Part shown: positions 46,102 to 55,091 of the stretch, piece by piece | How the letters are laid out: every line of letters begins with the position of its first letter | How positions within the stretch are numbered: position 1 is the stretch's first letter | Assembly: GCA_019240215.1 (NCBI GenBank) | Contig: JAFAYQ010000017.1 | Span: 1 to 64,000, forward strand | Length of the DNA stretch: 64,000 nt | DNA from: Actinomycetota bacterium | GTDB lineage: Bacteria > Actinomycetota > Actinomycetes > Streptosporangiales > Streptosporangiaceae | Reading direction: 5' to 3' | Program-made: the position numbers and the translations under genes | Notes under the pieces: generated by a model | Databases searched by the model: none | Told to the model about the DNA's origin: nothing | Seen by the model: the letters and a program-made list of their open reading frames with translations, nothing else

Positions 46102-46323
46102 GACAGCATCTGCTGTCGGTGGGGTGGCTGTCGGGCACTCCTGCACGGTTATGACAGCACCTGCTGTCGGCGGAGTGGGCTCGCAGGCGGCCCGCCGACG
46201 ATGACAGCACCTGCTGTCGGCGAGGCTGGGTGCGGGGCAGGGCGGAGTGCGGGGCGGAGTGCGGGGCGGAGCGGAGTGGGGACTCAAAGCGGGCCCAGCC
46301 CGGCGATGACAGCATATGCTGTC
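46102..46323. repeat. Four palindromes GACAGCA-NN-TGCTGTC
   Basis: Cores at 46102-46117 (TC), 46153-46168 (CC), 46203-46218 (CC) and 46308-46323 (TA between the arms; the last is a perfect 16-bp palindrome). Left flanks are nearly always GAT before GACAGCA and right flanks GGYGG-like, so the full motif is about 22 bp. Spacings are 51, 50 and 105 bp. The first copy begins one base after the ligase stop codon. They share TGCTGTYATC with the repeats at 20.4 and 33.9 kb. Confidence 0.88.
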
Positions 46324-46463
46324 AGCGGTCGGGGTTTCGAGGTGGGGTTCGGCTTGGCCGGGGTGGCGCCACCGGCGAGGTCGCGCCAGGGGGGCGGCCA
46401 GGTCCGGTGGGACTGATGGGCTTGGTGGGCGTGGCCCGCACTCCGGGCAGGCGGGTTAGTCCT

Positions 46464-46515
46464 TGATCGATGTACGTTTACTACCCCTCTAGGGGGCCTA
46501 AACGTACATCGATCA
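46464..46515. repeat. 52-bp inverted repeat with perfect 17-bp arms
   Basis: Arm TGATCGATGTACGTTTA (46464-46480) is exactly complementary to 46499-46515. The 18-bp centre contains CCCCT-CT-AGGGG, an inner 5-bp stem. The arms are AT-rich in a very GC-rich gap between the convergent ligase and relA genes. There is no T-run, so a normal terminator is unlikely. The rest of 46101-47129 holds no credible gene. Confidence 0.88.
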
Positions 46516-46869
46516 TGGAAGTCGACCGAGGCTGCGGGGCCGGTGGGGCTGACGAGGGACGTGGGGCTGACGGGACCACCGGCCGTGGGAGTAGCGGGGC
46601 TGACGGGGATCGTGGTGGTCACGGGGTGGATGGGACTACCAGGGCTTTGTGGCCAATGTGGCTGGCTAGAGCTGCGGGAGTTCCGGGACCGGTGAGGTTG
46701 CTGGGTCCGCGAGCGACGGGTCCGGCGAGAGCCGCGGGTCCGATGGGGCTGCGGAGCGACGAGTCACGCGGGAGTCGAGGAGACCGTCGGCCGATGGGTC
46801 TGGCGGCTCTGGGGCTGCGGGGCTGGTGGACTGGCGCGTGCGAGAGGGAGGAGTCAGGCGGGGGCTGCG

Positions 46870-47006
46870 GGGCCGGTGGGACTGGCAGGTCGGAGGCGGC
46901 GGAGCTGGTGGGACTGGCAGGTCCGAGGCGGCGGAGCTGGTGGGACTGGCGGGTCCGAGAGCGACCAGGCAGCGGAGCGGCGGAGCCGGTGGGACTGGCG
47001 GGTCCG
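46870..47006. repeat. Irregular tandem repeat downstream of relA
   Basis: Four copies of GGAGCYGGTGGGACTGGC followed by RGGTC begin near 46870, 46901, 46933 and 46983 (spacings about 31, 32 and 50 bp). The unit is GC-rich and imperfect and has no recognisable function. Similar shorter fragments extend back to about 46540. Confidence 0.7.
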
Positions 47007-47041
47007 GGGCGGGCGGTCAGGGGTGTGGCGCGACGAGGGCA

Positions 47042-47103
47042 GCGGGACCGGTACCGGGGCGGGGACCGGAGTACGGTCGGGGCTGGCCGGTCACGGGGGA
47101 AAA
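47042..47103. repeat. Dispersed intergenic element, copy B
   Basis: GCGGGACCGG, then GGGGACCGGAGTACGG and GGCCGGTCACGGGGGAAA, in the same order as at 34421-34480. It ends 26 bp beyond the relA stop codon, so it would be in the 3' untranslated region of the relA mRNA. Confidence 0.75.
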
Positions 47104-47129
47104 TCGAGGACCGGGGACCGGGGAGCTGG

Positions 47130-49841
47130 CTAGTTGGTGACGCGGTAGACGTCGTAGACGCCGTCGATGGCGCGGACGGCCTTGAGGACGTGGCCGAGGT
47201 GCTTGGGGGCGCCCATCTCGAAGGTGAAGCGGCTGACGGCGACGCGGTCGCGGGTGGTGGTGACCGAGGCCGACAGGATGTTGACGTGCTGGTCCGAAAG
47301 GACGCGGGTCACGTCGGACAGCAGGCGGGTGCGGTCCAGCGCCTCGACCTGGATGGCGACCAGGAAGACCGAGTCGTCGGTCGGCTCCCAGTGGACGTCG
47401 ACCAAGCGTTCGGGCTGGCTCTCGGCCAGGTGGATGAAGTTGACGCAGTCGGTGCGGTGCACCGAAACCCCGTTGCCGTGGGTGACGAAGCCACGGATCT
47501 CGTCGCCGGGGACAGGGGTGCAGCACTTGGACAGCCGGGCCCAGACGTCGGCGGCGCCCTCGACCACCACCCCGGAGCCGCCGGCGGAGTGCGGGCGGGC
47601 CTCGACCGTGGTCGGCACGGCCGCCTCGGCCATGTCCTCCTCGACCCCGGCCAGGCCGCCGAGCGAGCGGACCAGCCGTTCGACCACGGACTGGGCGCTG
47701 ACCCGGCCCTCCCCAACCGCGGCGTAGAGCGAGGTCAGGTCGGTGTAGCGAAGGTCGTGGGCGATCGACAGCAGCGCGTCGGCGGTGGCCAGGCGCTGGA
47801 CCGGGAGGTTCTGCTTGCGCATGGCCCGGGCGATCGAGTCCTTACCGGACTCGGCCGCGGCCTCGCGGCGCTCCTTGGAGAACCACTGGCGGATCTTGTT
47901 GCGGGCGCGGGCGCTCTTGACGAACTGCAGCCAGTCCCGGCTCGGCCCCGCCTCCTGAGCCTTGGAGGTGAAGATCTCGACGGTGTCGCCGTTGTCGAGC
48001 GTGCTCTCGAGCGCGACCAGGCGGCCGTTGACGCGGGCGCCGATCGTGCGGTGGCCGACCTCGGTGTGGATCGCGTAGGCGAAGTCGACCGGGGTGGCGC
48101 CCTGGGGCAGCGCGATCACCTCGCCGCGCGGGGTGAACACGTACACCTCGGCGGCGGCCAGGTCGAAGCGCAGCGACTCGAGGAACTCGGCCGGGTCGGT
48201 GGCCTCTTTCTGCCAGTCCACCAGCTGGCGCAGCCAGGCCATGTCGGGACTGTTGCCGTCCTCCTTGACCCGGTTGCCGAAGAGCGACTCTTCCTTGTAC
48301 TTCCAGTGCGCGGCCACCCCGTACTCGGACCGCTTGTGCATCGCCCAGGTGCGGATCTGCAGCTCAACCGGCTTGCCGCCGGGACCGATCACCGTGGTGT
48401 GCAGCGACTGGTACATGTTGAACTTCGGCATCGCGATGTAGTCCTTGAACCGGCCGGGGACCGGGTTCCAGCGCGCGTGAATGGTGCCGAGGGCCGCGTA
48501 GCAGTCGCGGACCGAATCGACCAGGACCCGGATGCCGACCAGGTCGTAGATGTCGTCGAACCCGACGTTGCGGGCGATCATCTTCTGGTAGATCGAGTAG
48601 TAGTGCTTGGGACGGCCGGTGACGGTGGAACGGATCTTGGCCTCGCGCAGGTCACCGGAGACGTGCTCGATGACCTCCTGCAGGAACACGTCCCGGCGCG
48701 GGGACCGCTCGGACACCAGCCGGGCGATCTCGTCGTAGCGCTTGGGGTACATGGTCGCGAAGGCCAGGTCCTCCAGCTCCCACTTGATCGTGTTCATGCC
48801 CAGCCGGTGGGCCAGCGGGGCGAAGATCTCCAGCGTCTCCCGCGACTTGCGCTCCTGCTTTTCGCGGGCCAGGTAGCGCAGGGTGCGCATGTTGTGCAGG
48901 CGGTCGGCCAGCTTGATGACCAGCACCCGGATGTCGCGGGACATGGCCACGACCATCTTGCGGACGGTCTCGGCCTCGGCGCTGGCGCCGTACTTGACCT
49001 TGTCCAGCTTGGTCACGCCGTCGACCAGGGCGGCGATGTCCTCGCCGAAGTCGCCGCGCAGCTCGGCCAGCGAGTACGGGGTGTCCTCGACGGTGTCGTG
49101 CAGCAGGGCGGCGCTGATCGTGTCGGTGTTCATGCCCAGCTCGGCCAGGATCGTCGCGACCGCCAGCGGATGGGTGATGTAGGGGTCGCCGCTCTTGCGC
49201 TTCTGGTTCCGGTGCCAGTAGGCGGCCACGTCATAGGACCGCTCGATCAGCCGCACGTCCGCCTTCGGGTGGGTGGCGCGGACGGTCTTGATCAGCGGTT
49301 CGAGGACCGGGTTCACCGTGGCCACGCGCTGCGCTCCCAGCCGGGCGAGGCGGCGGCGGACGCCCGCGCCGGACGCGGGAGTGGCGGAGCCGCCTGCGGA
49401 GGATGTGGCCCGGGGGCGCTTGGGCTCGGCGGGCTGGGGCTTCGGCCTCGGCTTGAGCTCGGGCTTCGGGTCTGGCTTGAGCTCGGGCTCGGGTTTGGCG
49501 GCAGCGGGCTTCGGGTCGGCCGGCGGGGAGGAGTCGGCGAGCTCGGCGGGCTGGGCGTCGGCGGGCTCGGCGGAGTCGGCGGGCTCGGAGCGAGCAGTCG
49601 TGGGGGTAGATGTGGCATTGGCGGCCTGGCTGGTCGGGCTGGTCTGCTGGGCGGGTGCGGGGGTGGGGCCGTCCGTCGCGGGTGCGGGGGCGTCCGTCGC
49701 GGGCACGGCCCGGCTAGGCACGTTACCGTTCGCGGCTGCCGGTTCGGCACTGGCCGCGCCCTGCGGCGCTTCTGTGCCGGGCGCGTCCGCCGGGGCGGCG
49801 CCGGTCTCGGTCGTGCTGGCTGATATCACCTCGCTGGCCAC
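47130..49841 (-). CDS. relA: Bifunctional (p)ppGpp synthetase/hydrolase (Rel)
   Basis: Long RSH enzyme of the stringent response, 903 residues. The first 160 or so residues are a disordered Ala/Pro/Thr/Glu region (including [16 protein letters not shown]), far longer than usual. The HD hydrolase domain follows with [15 protein letters not shown] and [14 protein letters not shown], both metal/catalytic motifs intact. The synthetase domain contains [20 protein letters not shown] and [20 protein letters not shown]. Then TGS ([34 protein letters not shown]) and a C-terminal ACT domain ([14 protein letters not shown]). Both activities are therefore expected. GTG 49841 has AGGAGC four bases upstream. 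Downstream of apt, as in most actinomycetes, but separated by 727 bp of repeat-bearing DNA. Confidence 0.97.
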   Translation of the reverse strand: MASEVISASTTETGAAPADAPGTEAPQGAASAEPAAANGNVPSRAVPATDAPAPATDGPTPAPAQQTSPTSQAANATSTPTTARSEPADSAEPADAQPAELADSSPPADPKPAAAKPEPELKPDPKPELKPRPKPQPAEPKRPRATSSAGGSATPASGAGVRRRLARLGAQRVATVNPVLEPLIKTVRATHPKADVRLIERSYDVAAYWHRNQKRKSGDPYITHPLAVATILAELGMNTDTISAALLHDTVEDTPYSLAELRGDFGEDIAALVDGVTKLDKVKYGASAEAETVRKMVVAMSRDIRVLVIKLADRLHNMRTLRYLAREKQERKSRETLEIFAPLAHRLGMNTIKWELEDLAFATMYPKRYDEIARLVSERSPRRDVFLQEVIEHVSGDLREAKIRSTVTGRPKHYYSIYQKMIARNVGFDDIYDLVGIRVLVDSVRDCYAALGTIHARWNPVPGRFKDYIAMPKFNMYQSLHTTVIGPGGKPVELQIRTWAMHKRSEYGVAAHWKYKEESLFGNRVKEDGNSPDMAWLRQLVDWQKEATDPAEFLESLRFDLAAAEVYVFTPRGEVIALPQGATPVDFAYAIHTEVGHRTIGARVNGRLVALESTLDNGDTVEIFTSKAQEAGPSRDWLQFVKSARARNKIRQWFSKERREAAAESGKDSIARAMRKQNLPVQRLATADALLSIAHDLRYTDLTSLYAAVGEGRVSAQSVVERLVRSLGGLAGVEEDMAEAAVPTTVEARPHSAGGSGVVVEGAADVWARLSKCCTPVPGDEIRGFVTHGNGVSVHRTDCVNFIHLAESQPERLVDVHWEPTDDSVFLVAIQVEALDRTRLLSDVTRVLSDQHVNILSASVTTTRDRVAVSRFTFEMGAPKHLGHVLKAVRAIDGVYDVYRVTN

Positions 49842-50087
49842 TCGCGCTCCTGTCTGCTGCCGTTAACTAAGTCTACCGGCGCGCGTTTACAAAGGTGGCA
49901 GGCCTGCGAGGTCGGACGGTGTGCGACGTGGTGGTGCCGGACAGTGCGCGTGGTGACGGGGTGGGCGGAGCGGGAAGCGGGCTTTTCGGGGCGGAAGGGG
50001 GTGGTAGGGCTGGCGTGGCCGGGGGGACGAAGGCGCGAGGGACGAAGGCGCGAGGGCGCGAGGGGCTGGCGGGGTGCCCGGCGGTTC

Positions 50088-50126
50088 GGGAAGGCTTTTG
50101 TGCACATGCTGCATAAAAGTCTTCCC
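50088..50126 (+). ncRNA. 39-nt hairpin that is continuous only as plus-strand RNA
   Basis: Plus strand: GGGAAG, G, CTTTT, G, TGCA, loop CATGC, then TGCA, T, AAAAG, T, CTTCCC. The two interruptions pair as G94-U120 and G100-U114 (last digits of 500xx/501xx positions) in plus-strand RNA, giving a 17-bp stem with a 5-base loop. In minus-strand RNA they would be C-A mismatches. This asymmetry hints at selection on a plus-strand transcript antisense to the relA leader, but no promoter is confirmed. Confidence 0.45.
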
Positions 50127-50327
50127 TAATCGGGAGAGCTGGTGCTGATGTGGCGCGGGTGGAGTGTGGGGCCGGTGCCGGCGGCTGGCGGCTGGGCGGG
50201 AACGCTTTTGGACAGCTAGAGGGCGAGTGACGTGCGGGATGCGAGTTGGCGCGCCAGCGCAAGGTGACTTTGCTGCCCAACTCTCCGGCTCCCGAAGCGT
50301 GTGTGAGGCGTGTGGCCTATGTGGCTC

Positions 50328-50380
50328 GCGGGGGTCTGGCCCGGGGCGCGGGGGTCTGGCCCGGGGCGCGGGGGTCTGGC
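50328..50380. repeat. 20-bp tandem repeat between apt and relA
   Basis: The unit GCGGGGGTCTGGCCCGGGGC occurs at 50328 and 50348, with a third partial copy from 50368. GC-rich, no coding sense. It is part of the 727-bp gap 49842-50568, which also holds the hairpin at 50088 and element copy C; I see no gene in that gap. Confidence 0.75.
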
Positions 50381-50421
50381 CGGACGGCTGGGCGGGCTCT
50401 CAGGCGAGTGCCGCGAGGAGA

Positions 50422-50530
50422 GCGGGACCGGCGACAGCGCGGGGACCGGAGTACGGCGGGGTGCCCGGAGCGGACCGGGACCGGAGCGGGGAGCGGAGTA
50501 CGGCGGGGTGGTGGCCGGTCACGGGGGAAA
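50422..50530. repeat. Dispersed intergenic element, copy C (internally duplicated)
   Basis: GCGGGACCGG and GGGGACCGGAGTACGGCG come first, then a second GGAGTACGGCGGGGTG followed by GGCCGGTCACGGGGGAAA. So the 5' part is duplicated and the 3' end is single. It ends 39 bp beyond the apt stop codon, in the same relative place as copy B beyond relA. Confidence 0.75.
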
Positions 50531-50568
50531 GGCGCGAAGGGACACTGGCAGCGCCGGTGCGGGCGGGG

Positions 50569-51114
50569 TCAGACGGTGAGGAGGGCGGTGAAGGGGATGT
50601 CGTTGAGCTTGGCGCGGCCGTTGAGGAAGGAGAGCTCGAGGAGGACAGCGATGCCGACTACTTCGGCGCCGGCTCGGCGGACGAGGTCGGCGCTGGCCAG
50701 GGCGGTACCGCCGGTGGCGAGGACGTCGTCGACGATCAGGACCTGGTCGCCGGGGTTGAAGGCGTCGGTGTGGACCTCGATGGTGGCGGTGCCGTACTCG
50801 AGCTGGTAATCCTCGCGGTAGGTCTTGGCCGGCAGCTTGCCCGCCTTCCGGACGGGGACGAAGCCGCAGCCGAGGCGGGTGGCGACCGGGGCGGCGAGGA
50901 TGAAGCCGCGGGCCTCGATGCCGGCCACCTTGTCGATCGGGCCGTGGCCGGCCGCCAGCGCGCCGATGACGGCGGCGAAGGCCGGGCCGTCGGCCAGTAG
51001 TGGAGTGATGTCCTTGAAGGAGATACCCGGCTCGGGGAAGTCGGGGACGTCCCGGATGTGGCTCTTGATCAGGTCGTCCAGGGAGCTGTCGCGCTCGGTG
51101 GGCTGGTCGGCCAC
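50569..51114 (-). CDS. apt: Adenine phosphoribosyltransferase
   Basis: Salvages adenine with PRPP to give AMP. 181 residues. SHIRDVPDFPEPGISFKDITPLLADG is the family opening, GIEARGFILAAPVATRLG and FVPVRKAGKLPAKTYREDYQLEYG form the substrate hood, and the PRPP loop is VLIVDDVLATGGTALAS. GTG 51114 starts four bases... after the secF stop at 51119-51121, so it is cotranscribed with yajC-secD-secF. relA follows downstream. This sec-apt-rel order is a standard actinobacterial cluster. Confidence 0.97.
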   Translation of the reverse strand: MADQPTERDSSLDDLIKSHIRDVPDFPEPGISFKDITPLLADGPAFAAVIGALAAGHGPIDKVAGIEARGFILAAPVATRLGCGFVPVRKAGKLPAKTYREDYQLEYGTATIEVHTDAFNPGDQVLIVDDVLATGGTALASADLVRRAGAEVVGIAVLLELSFLNGRAKLNDIPFTALLTV

Positions 51115-51118
51115 GGAG

Positions 51119-52405
51119 TTACCGCCGCTTCTTCCGGTTGGCTGAGGAGCGCCGCTGGGCGGCGGTACTGCGCCGGGGCTGCTGCCGGGACACCGAGCGG
51201 GTGCCGTCGGCGCCCCGGGTCGGGCTCCGGGTGGTGATGGTGGGCGGGCTCTCGGGCTCGGCGGGCCCGTTGTCCGGCTCGGCCATTTCCGGGCCGGCGG
51301 GCTCGTCGTAATCAGCCAGCTCGTCGTCGGCGTCGGTCGCCTCGTCGGCGGGCGAGGCCGCGGTGGTGCCGGCGCCGACCGTCGCCCCGGCCCGGGCCGC
51401 CCGGCTGGCCGCCCGCGGGCTGTTGGCGCGGGCCGCTGCCCGGGCCGCCAGCTGCTTCATCCTGGGCTCGCGTTCCTTGAGATCGGCCAGCACCGGGGTG
51501 GCGATGAAGATCGAGGAGTAGGTGCCGGACAGCATGCCGACGAACAGCACCAGGGCCAGGTCGGACAGCTCGCCCGGGGGCAGCAGGACGGTGCTGGCGA
51601 TCAGGATCGCGGTCACCGGCAGCAGCGCGATCAGCGAGGTGTTGATCGACCGGACCAGGGTCTGGTTCAGGGCCAGGTTGGCCGCCTCGCTGTAGCTGCG
51701 GAAGCTGGTGCGCTGGTTGCCGCCCGCGGTCAGGCCGGCGGTATTCTCCCGGACCTTGTCGAACACCACCACCGTGTCGTACAGCGAGTAACCGAGGATC
51801 GTGAGCAGGCCGGTGATGGTGGCCGGGCTGACCTGGAACCCGGCCAGTGCGTAGACGCCGACCGTGATCACGATGTCGTGCAGCAGCGCGACGAAGGCGG
51901 CCGTCGCCATCTTCCACTCGAACGCGATCGACAGGTAGAGCACGATCACGATCAGGAACGCGATCAGCGCCTCGAACGCCTTGGAGGAGATCTGGCTGCC
52001 CCAGGTGGGGCCGACGAAGTCGGTGCTGACCTGGTTCTGGCTGATGTTCAGCTCTTTGGCCAGCGAGTTCTGGACGTTCTGGGCCTGGCCGATGGTCAGC
52101 GGGGCGGTCTGGGCCTGCCAGTCGGCCCCGCTGCCGACGCCGGCCTTCTGCACGTCGGCCGCGCCGCCGCCGCCGTCGGTCACGGCCTTCTGGACCTGGC
52201 TGACGGTGGCGTTGGGGGCCTTGACGGTGAAGATCGAGCCGCCCTTGAAGTCCACGCTGAAGTTCAGGCCGCGGACCGCCAGCGCCACGATCGCGATGAC
52301 CACGATGCAGCCGGAGATCGTGTACCAGAGCTTCTGACGGCCGACGAAGTTGATCGACACGTCGCCCCGGTACAGCCGGCCACCGAGGTCTCCCAGGCGG
52401 GACAT
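51119..52405 (-). CDS. secF: Protein translocase subunit SecF
   Basis: Membrane partner of SecD that uses proton motive force to pull exported proteins. 428 residues. N-terminal FVGRQKLWYTISGCIVVIAIVALAVRGLNFSVDFKGGS with the conserved DFKGG; then a periplasmic loop and five further membrane segments, including the family motif SLYDTVVVFDKVRENT and LVRSINTSLIALLPVTAILIAS. A C-terminal tail of about 110 residues (Ala/Arg then Asp/Glu/Pro-rich, ending basic RSSANRKKRR) is longer than in E. coli. ATG is one base after the secD stop. Confidence 0.97.
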   Translation of the reverse strand: MSRLGDLGGRLYRGDVSINFVGRQKLWYTISGCIVVIAIVALAVRGLNFSVDFKGGSIFTVKAPNATVSQVQKAVTDGGGGAADVQKAGVGSGADWQAQTAPLTIGQAQNVQNSLAKELNISQNQVSTDFVGPTWGSQISSKAFEALIAFLIVIVLYLSIAFEWKMATAAFVALLHDIVITVGVYALAGFQVSPATITGLLTILGYSLYDTVVVFDKVRENTAGLTAGGNQRTSFRSYSEAANLALNQTLVRSINTSLIALLPVTAILIASTVLLPPGELSDLALVLFVGMLSGTYSSIFIATPVLADLKEREPRMKQLAARAAARANSPRAASRAARAGATVGAGTTAASPADEATDADDELADYDEPAGPEMAEPDNGPAEPESPPTITTRSPTRGADGTRSVSRQQPRRSTAAQRRSSANRKKRR

Positions 52406-52406
52406 C

Positions 52407-54314
52407 TCATACCTCCCTTGAGGTGGTCCGCGAGGTGCGCCCGGCGCCGCTGGTGCGGCCGGCCCGGCCGGTGGAGCCGGTGGTGCGCTGGGTCCGCCGG
52501 GGCAGGCCCGATCGCCACGGGGCGCGAGCCCCGAGCCGGGCGGCGTCCAGCCCGGACCACTTGTGACCCTGGCCGTAGAACCGGGTCCGGGCGAGCAGGG
52601 TCACCGTCGGCTTGGTGAACAGGAACACCACCACCACGTCGATCAGGGTGGTCAGGCCGAGGGTGTAGGCGAAGCCCTTCACGTCCCCGACCGAGAAGAT
52701 GTACAGCAGCAGCGCGGCCAGGAACGAGACCGTGTCGGAGACCAGGATCGTGCGCCGGGCCCGCCGCCAGCCGCTCTCGACCGCGGCCCGCAGCGACCGG
52801 CCCTCCCGCACCTCGTCCCGCAATCGTTCGAAGAACACCACGAACGAGTCGGCGGTGATGCCGATGGCCACGATCAGGCCGGCGATGCCGGTCAGCGACA
52901 GCGTGAAGCTCTGGTACTTGCTGAGCAGCACCACCGCCAGGTAACCCAGCAGTGCGGCGATGGCCAGGCTGGAGATCGACACCAGGCCCAGGCCCCGGTA
53001 GTACAGGAACGAGTAGATGACCACCAGGATCAGGCCGATGGCGCCCGCGATCAGGCCGGTGTCGAGCTGGTTCTTGCCCAGGGAGGCGCTGACCGTGGTG
53101 GTGTTGACGACCTTGAACGTCAGCGGCAGCGCACCGTACTTGAGCTGGCTGGCCAGGGTGTTGGCGGCGGTCTCGCCGCCGATGTTGGTGATCTGGATCT
53201 GGCCGCCGGGGATGGCCTCGGTGGTCTGCGGGGCGGTGACCACGTTCCCGTCCAGCACGATCGCGGTCTGGTCGAGCACCGCGTCGTCGGAGTTGGTGGA
53301 CACGTTCGGGTAGTACTTGCTGGCCTGGGTGCTGGTCAGGTTCTTGAAGGCGTTGGCGGCCCTGGAGTTGACCGAGATGTTGACGACCCACTGGTTGCTG
53401 GTGGTGTCGATCCCGGCCGACTCGCCGGTCACGTCGGTGCCGAGGATGACCGCCTTGTCCAGCACGTACTTGATGTTGGGGGCGCCCGTGGTGCTGCCGG
53501 GGCCGCAGGCCACGGTCTGGGTGTTGGGGTCGTCCCACTGCTGCTCGGTGTAAGGCAGCTTGGTCTTCCAGGTGTTGAGGTTGCTGCAGTCCAGCTTGTT
53601 GAACAGCTTCATGGTGGCCGCGTTGACCGCCGACGGGTTGCCGGCCGTGGTGGCGGCGGCCGAGCCGGTCGCGCTGGGGCTGGGCGACGCCGACGTCGCC
53701 GGCGTGGCCTTGGCGGTGCCGCTGGCCGACGGGCTGGCGGTGCCGCCCGCCTGAGCCGACGGGCTCGGGGTGGCGGCCGCGTGCTCGATGTAGGCCTTGG
53801 TGCTGGCCGACGGCGACGCCTTGACCTTGGTCTTGGCGGTGCTGCTGGCCGACGGGCTGGCGCTGGGCGTCGCGCTGGCCGACGGACTGGTCGTCGCGGT
53901 CGCCGTGCCCTCGAGCAGGACGGCCCGGAACCGCAGCTGGGCGGTGGTGTCCACGTTGTTGATGAGCTGCTTCGAACCCTGGCCGGGGGCGGTCACCTGG
54001 ATGTCGGTGGCGCCCTCCTGCTGCACGCTGACGCCGGTGCTGCCGGAGGCGTTCACCCGGTTGTTGATGATCGCCACGGCCTGGGTCATCAGGTCCGACG
54101 GCGGGTTCTTGCCCCCCTTGAGGGTCACCGCCCGCAGGGTGGCCTGAGTACCGCTGGACAGGTCGAGCCCCAGCGCGACCTTGAAGTCTTTGTGCCACTG
54201 GCCGGGGCTGCCGATGTTCGGGCCGATGATGCCGAGCAACATGACCACGATCAGCACGGCCAGCAGCACGAGCGCGCGCCCGGGTTTCGAGCCGGTGTTC
54301 CTTGGCGGAGCCAC
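52407..54314 (-). CDS. secD: Protein translocase subunit SecD
   Basis: 635 residues. First membrane segment LVLLAVLIVVMLLGIIG near residue 20, then FKVALGLDLSSGTQATLRAV (D1 motif GLDLxGG variant). The large extracytoplasmic P1 region contains an Ala/Ser/Thr/Pro insert at about 135-225 (PSASATPSASPSASSTA), common in actinobacterial SecD. Late motifs include IPGGQIQITN, SLGKNQLDTGLIAGAIGLILVVIYSFLYYRGLG and GITADSFVVFFERLRDEVREG, giving six segments in total. A basic, Gly/Arg/Thr-rich tail follows. The GTG start lies about 50 bp after yajC. Confidence 0.97.
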   Translation of the reverse strand: MAPPRNTGSKPGRALVLLAVLIVVMLLGIIGPNIGSPGQWHKDFKVALGLDLSSGTQATLRAVTLKGGKNPPSDLMTQAVAIINNRVNASGSTGVSVQQEGATDIQVTAPGQGSKQLINNVDTTAQLRFRAVLLEGTATATTSPSASATPSASPSASSTAKTKVKASPSASTKAYIEHAAATPSPSAQAGGTASPSASGTAKATPATSASPSPSATGSAAATTAGNPSAVNAATMKLFNKLDCSNLNTWKTKLPYTEQQWDDPNTQTVACGPGSTTGAPNIKYVLDKAVILGTDVTGESAGIDTTSNQWVVNISVNSRAANAFKNLTSTQASKYYPNVSTNSDDAVLDQTAIVLDGNVVTAPQTTEAIPGGQIQITNIGGETAANTLASQLKYGALPLTFKVVNTTTVSASLGKNQLDTGLIAGAIGLILVVIYSFLYYRGLGLVSISSLAIAALLGYLAVVLLSKYQSFTLSLTGIAGLIVAIGITADSFVVFFERLRDEVREGRSLRAAVESGWRRARRTILVSDTVSFLAALLLYIFSVGDVKGFAYTLGLTTLIDVVVVFLFTKPTVTLLARTRFYGQGHKWSGLDAARLGARAPWRSGLPRRTQRTTGSTGRAGRTSGAGRTSRTTSREV

Positions 54315-54363
54315 TTGTCCTGTTGTCCCTCAGTCGTTCCCTACGGGGCGGTGGTGGTACCCG

Positions 54364-54861
54364 TCAGTCCTTGACCCTGTCGGCCTGGCCGTTGATGGTC
54401 AGGTCGTCGCCGTAGCTGGCGGCCGGGACCGGGGCCTCGCCGGCTTCCTCGTGCTCCTCGTGGGCTTCGTCCTCGAGGTGCTCGTCGTGGTCGGCGGTCT
54501 CGTCGTCCTCGCCGATCCCGTCTTCGCCGGTCTCTTCCTCGCCGGTCTCGTCGACCGTGCCGACGTCGCCCAGGACCTCCATGATCGCGCGCTTCATGTA
54601 GCGCACCTCGACGTCCGGCGCGACCTCGAGGATCACGTCGTCACCGTCCACCGCGACCACGGTGGCGTACATGCCGGCCGTGGTGCGGACCCGGGTACCC
54701 GGCTGAACCGAGCTCTGCTGCTGCTGGGCCCGCTGCTGACGCTTCCGTCCCGGCCGCATGACCAGGAAGTACATCGCCGCGATGATAATGATGATGAAGA
54801 TGATGAACGTGGAACTGCCGCCCGACGACGTGGCCGCGGCGGCGCTCGCAATGTTCCCCAT
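54364..54861 (-). CDS. yajC: Preprotein translocase subunit YajC
   Basis: 165 residues from ATG 54861 (GGAAAGG upstream; a GTG four codons earlier abuts that site). A Ser/Gly N-terminus leads to one membrane helix (TFIIFIIIIIAAMYFLVM), then RPGRKRQQRAQQQQSSVQPGTRVRTTAGMYATVVAVDGDDVILEVAPDVEVRYMKRAI, the YajC core. The last 70 residues are strongly acidic with Glu, Asp and His (DHDEHLEDEAHEEHEE), unlike the short E. coli protein of about 110 residues. First gene of the sec operon after ruvB. Confidence 0.93.
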   Translation of the reverse strand: MGNIASAAAATSSGGSSTFIIFIIIIIAAMYFLVMRPGRKRQQRAQQQQSSVQPGTRVRTTAGMYATVVAVDGDDVILEVAPDVEVRYMKRAIMEVLGDVGTVDETGEEETGEDGIGEDDETADHDEHLEDEAHEEHEEAGEAPVPAASYGDDLTINGQADRVKD

Positions 54862-55091
54862 GAGCCGGGGCACCTTTCCGATTGGGTTCAGCGGGTTGGC
54901 CAGGCCAGGTCCCGTAGGGACCGGGCGGACCCGGATCGCGCACTAGGCGACGACCAGTGGCCAACTGCCGCAGTGTAGCGACCCGCCGGCCATCCACGAA
55001 CAGGCTACGACGTTCGCGCCGTGATCGTGACCGCACGGACATCTAGATTTGGGTCGCTTGGCTGGGGGGTGGCGGCCCGCGGGCCCTAGCC

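Noticed and set aside
46470-49823. Plus-strand open frame of 1117 codons antisense to relA
   Set aside because: It is a by-product of GC-rich codon use in relA. Its translation is low-complexity with no domain, and relA on the other strand has all its motifs.
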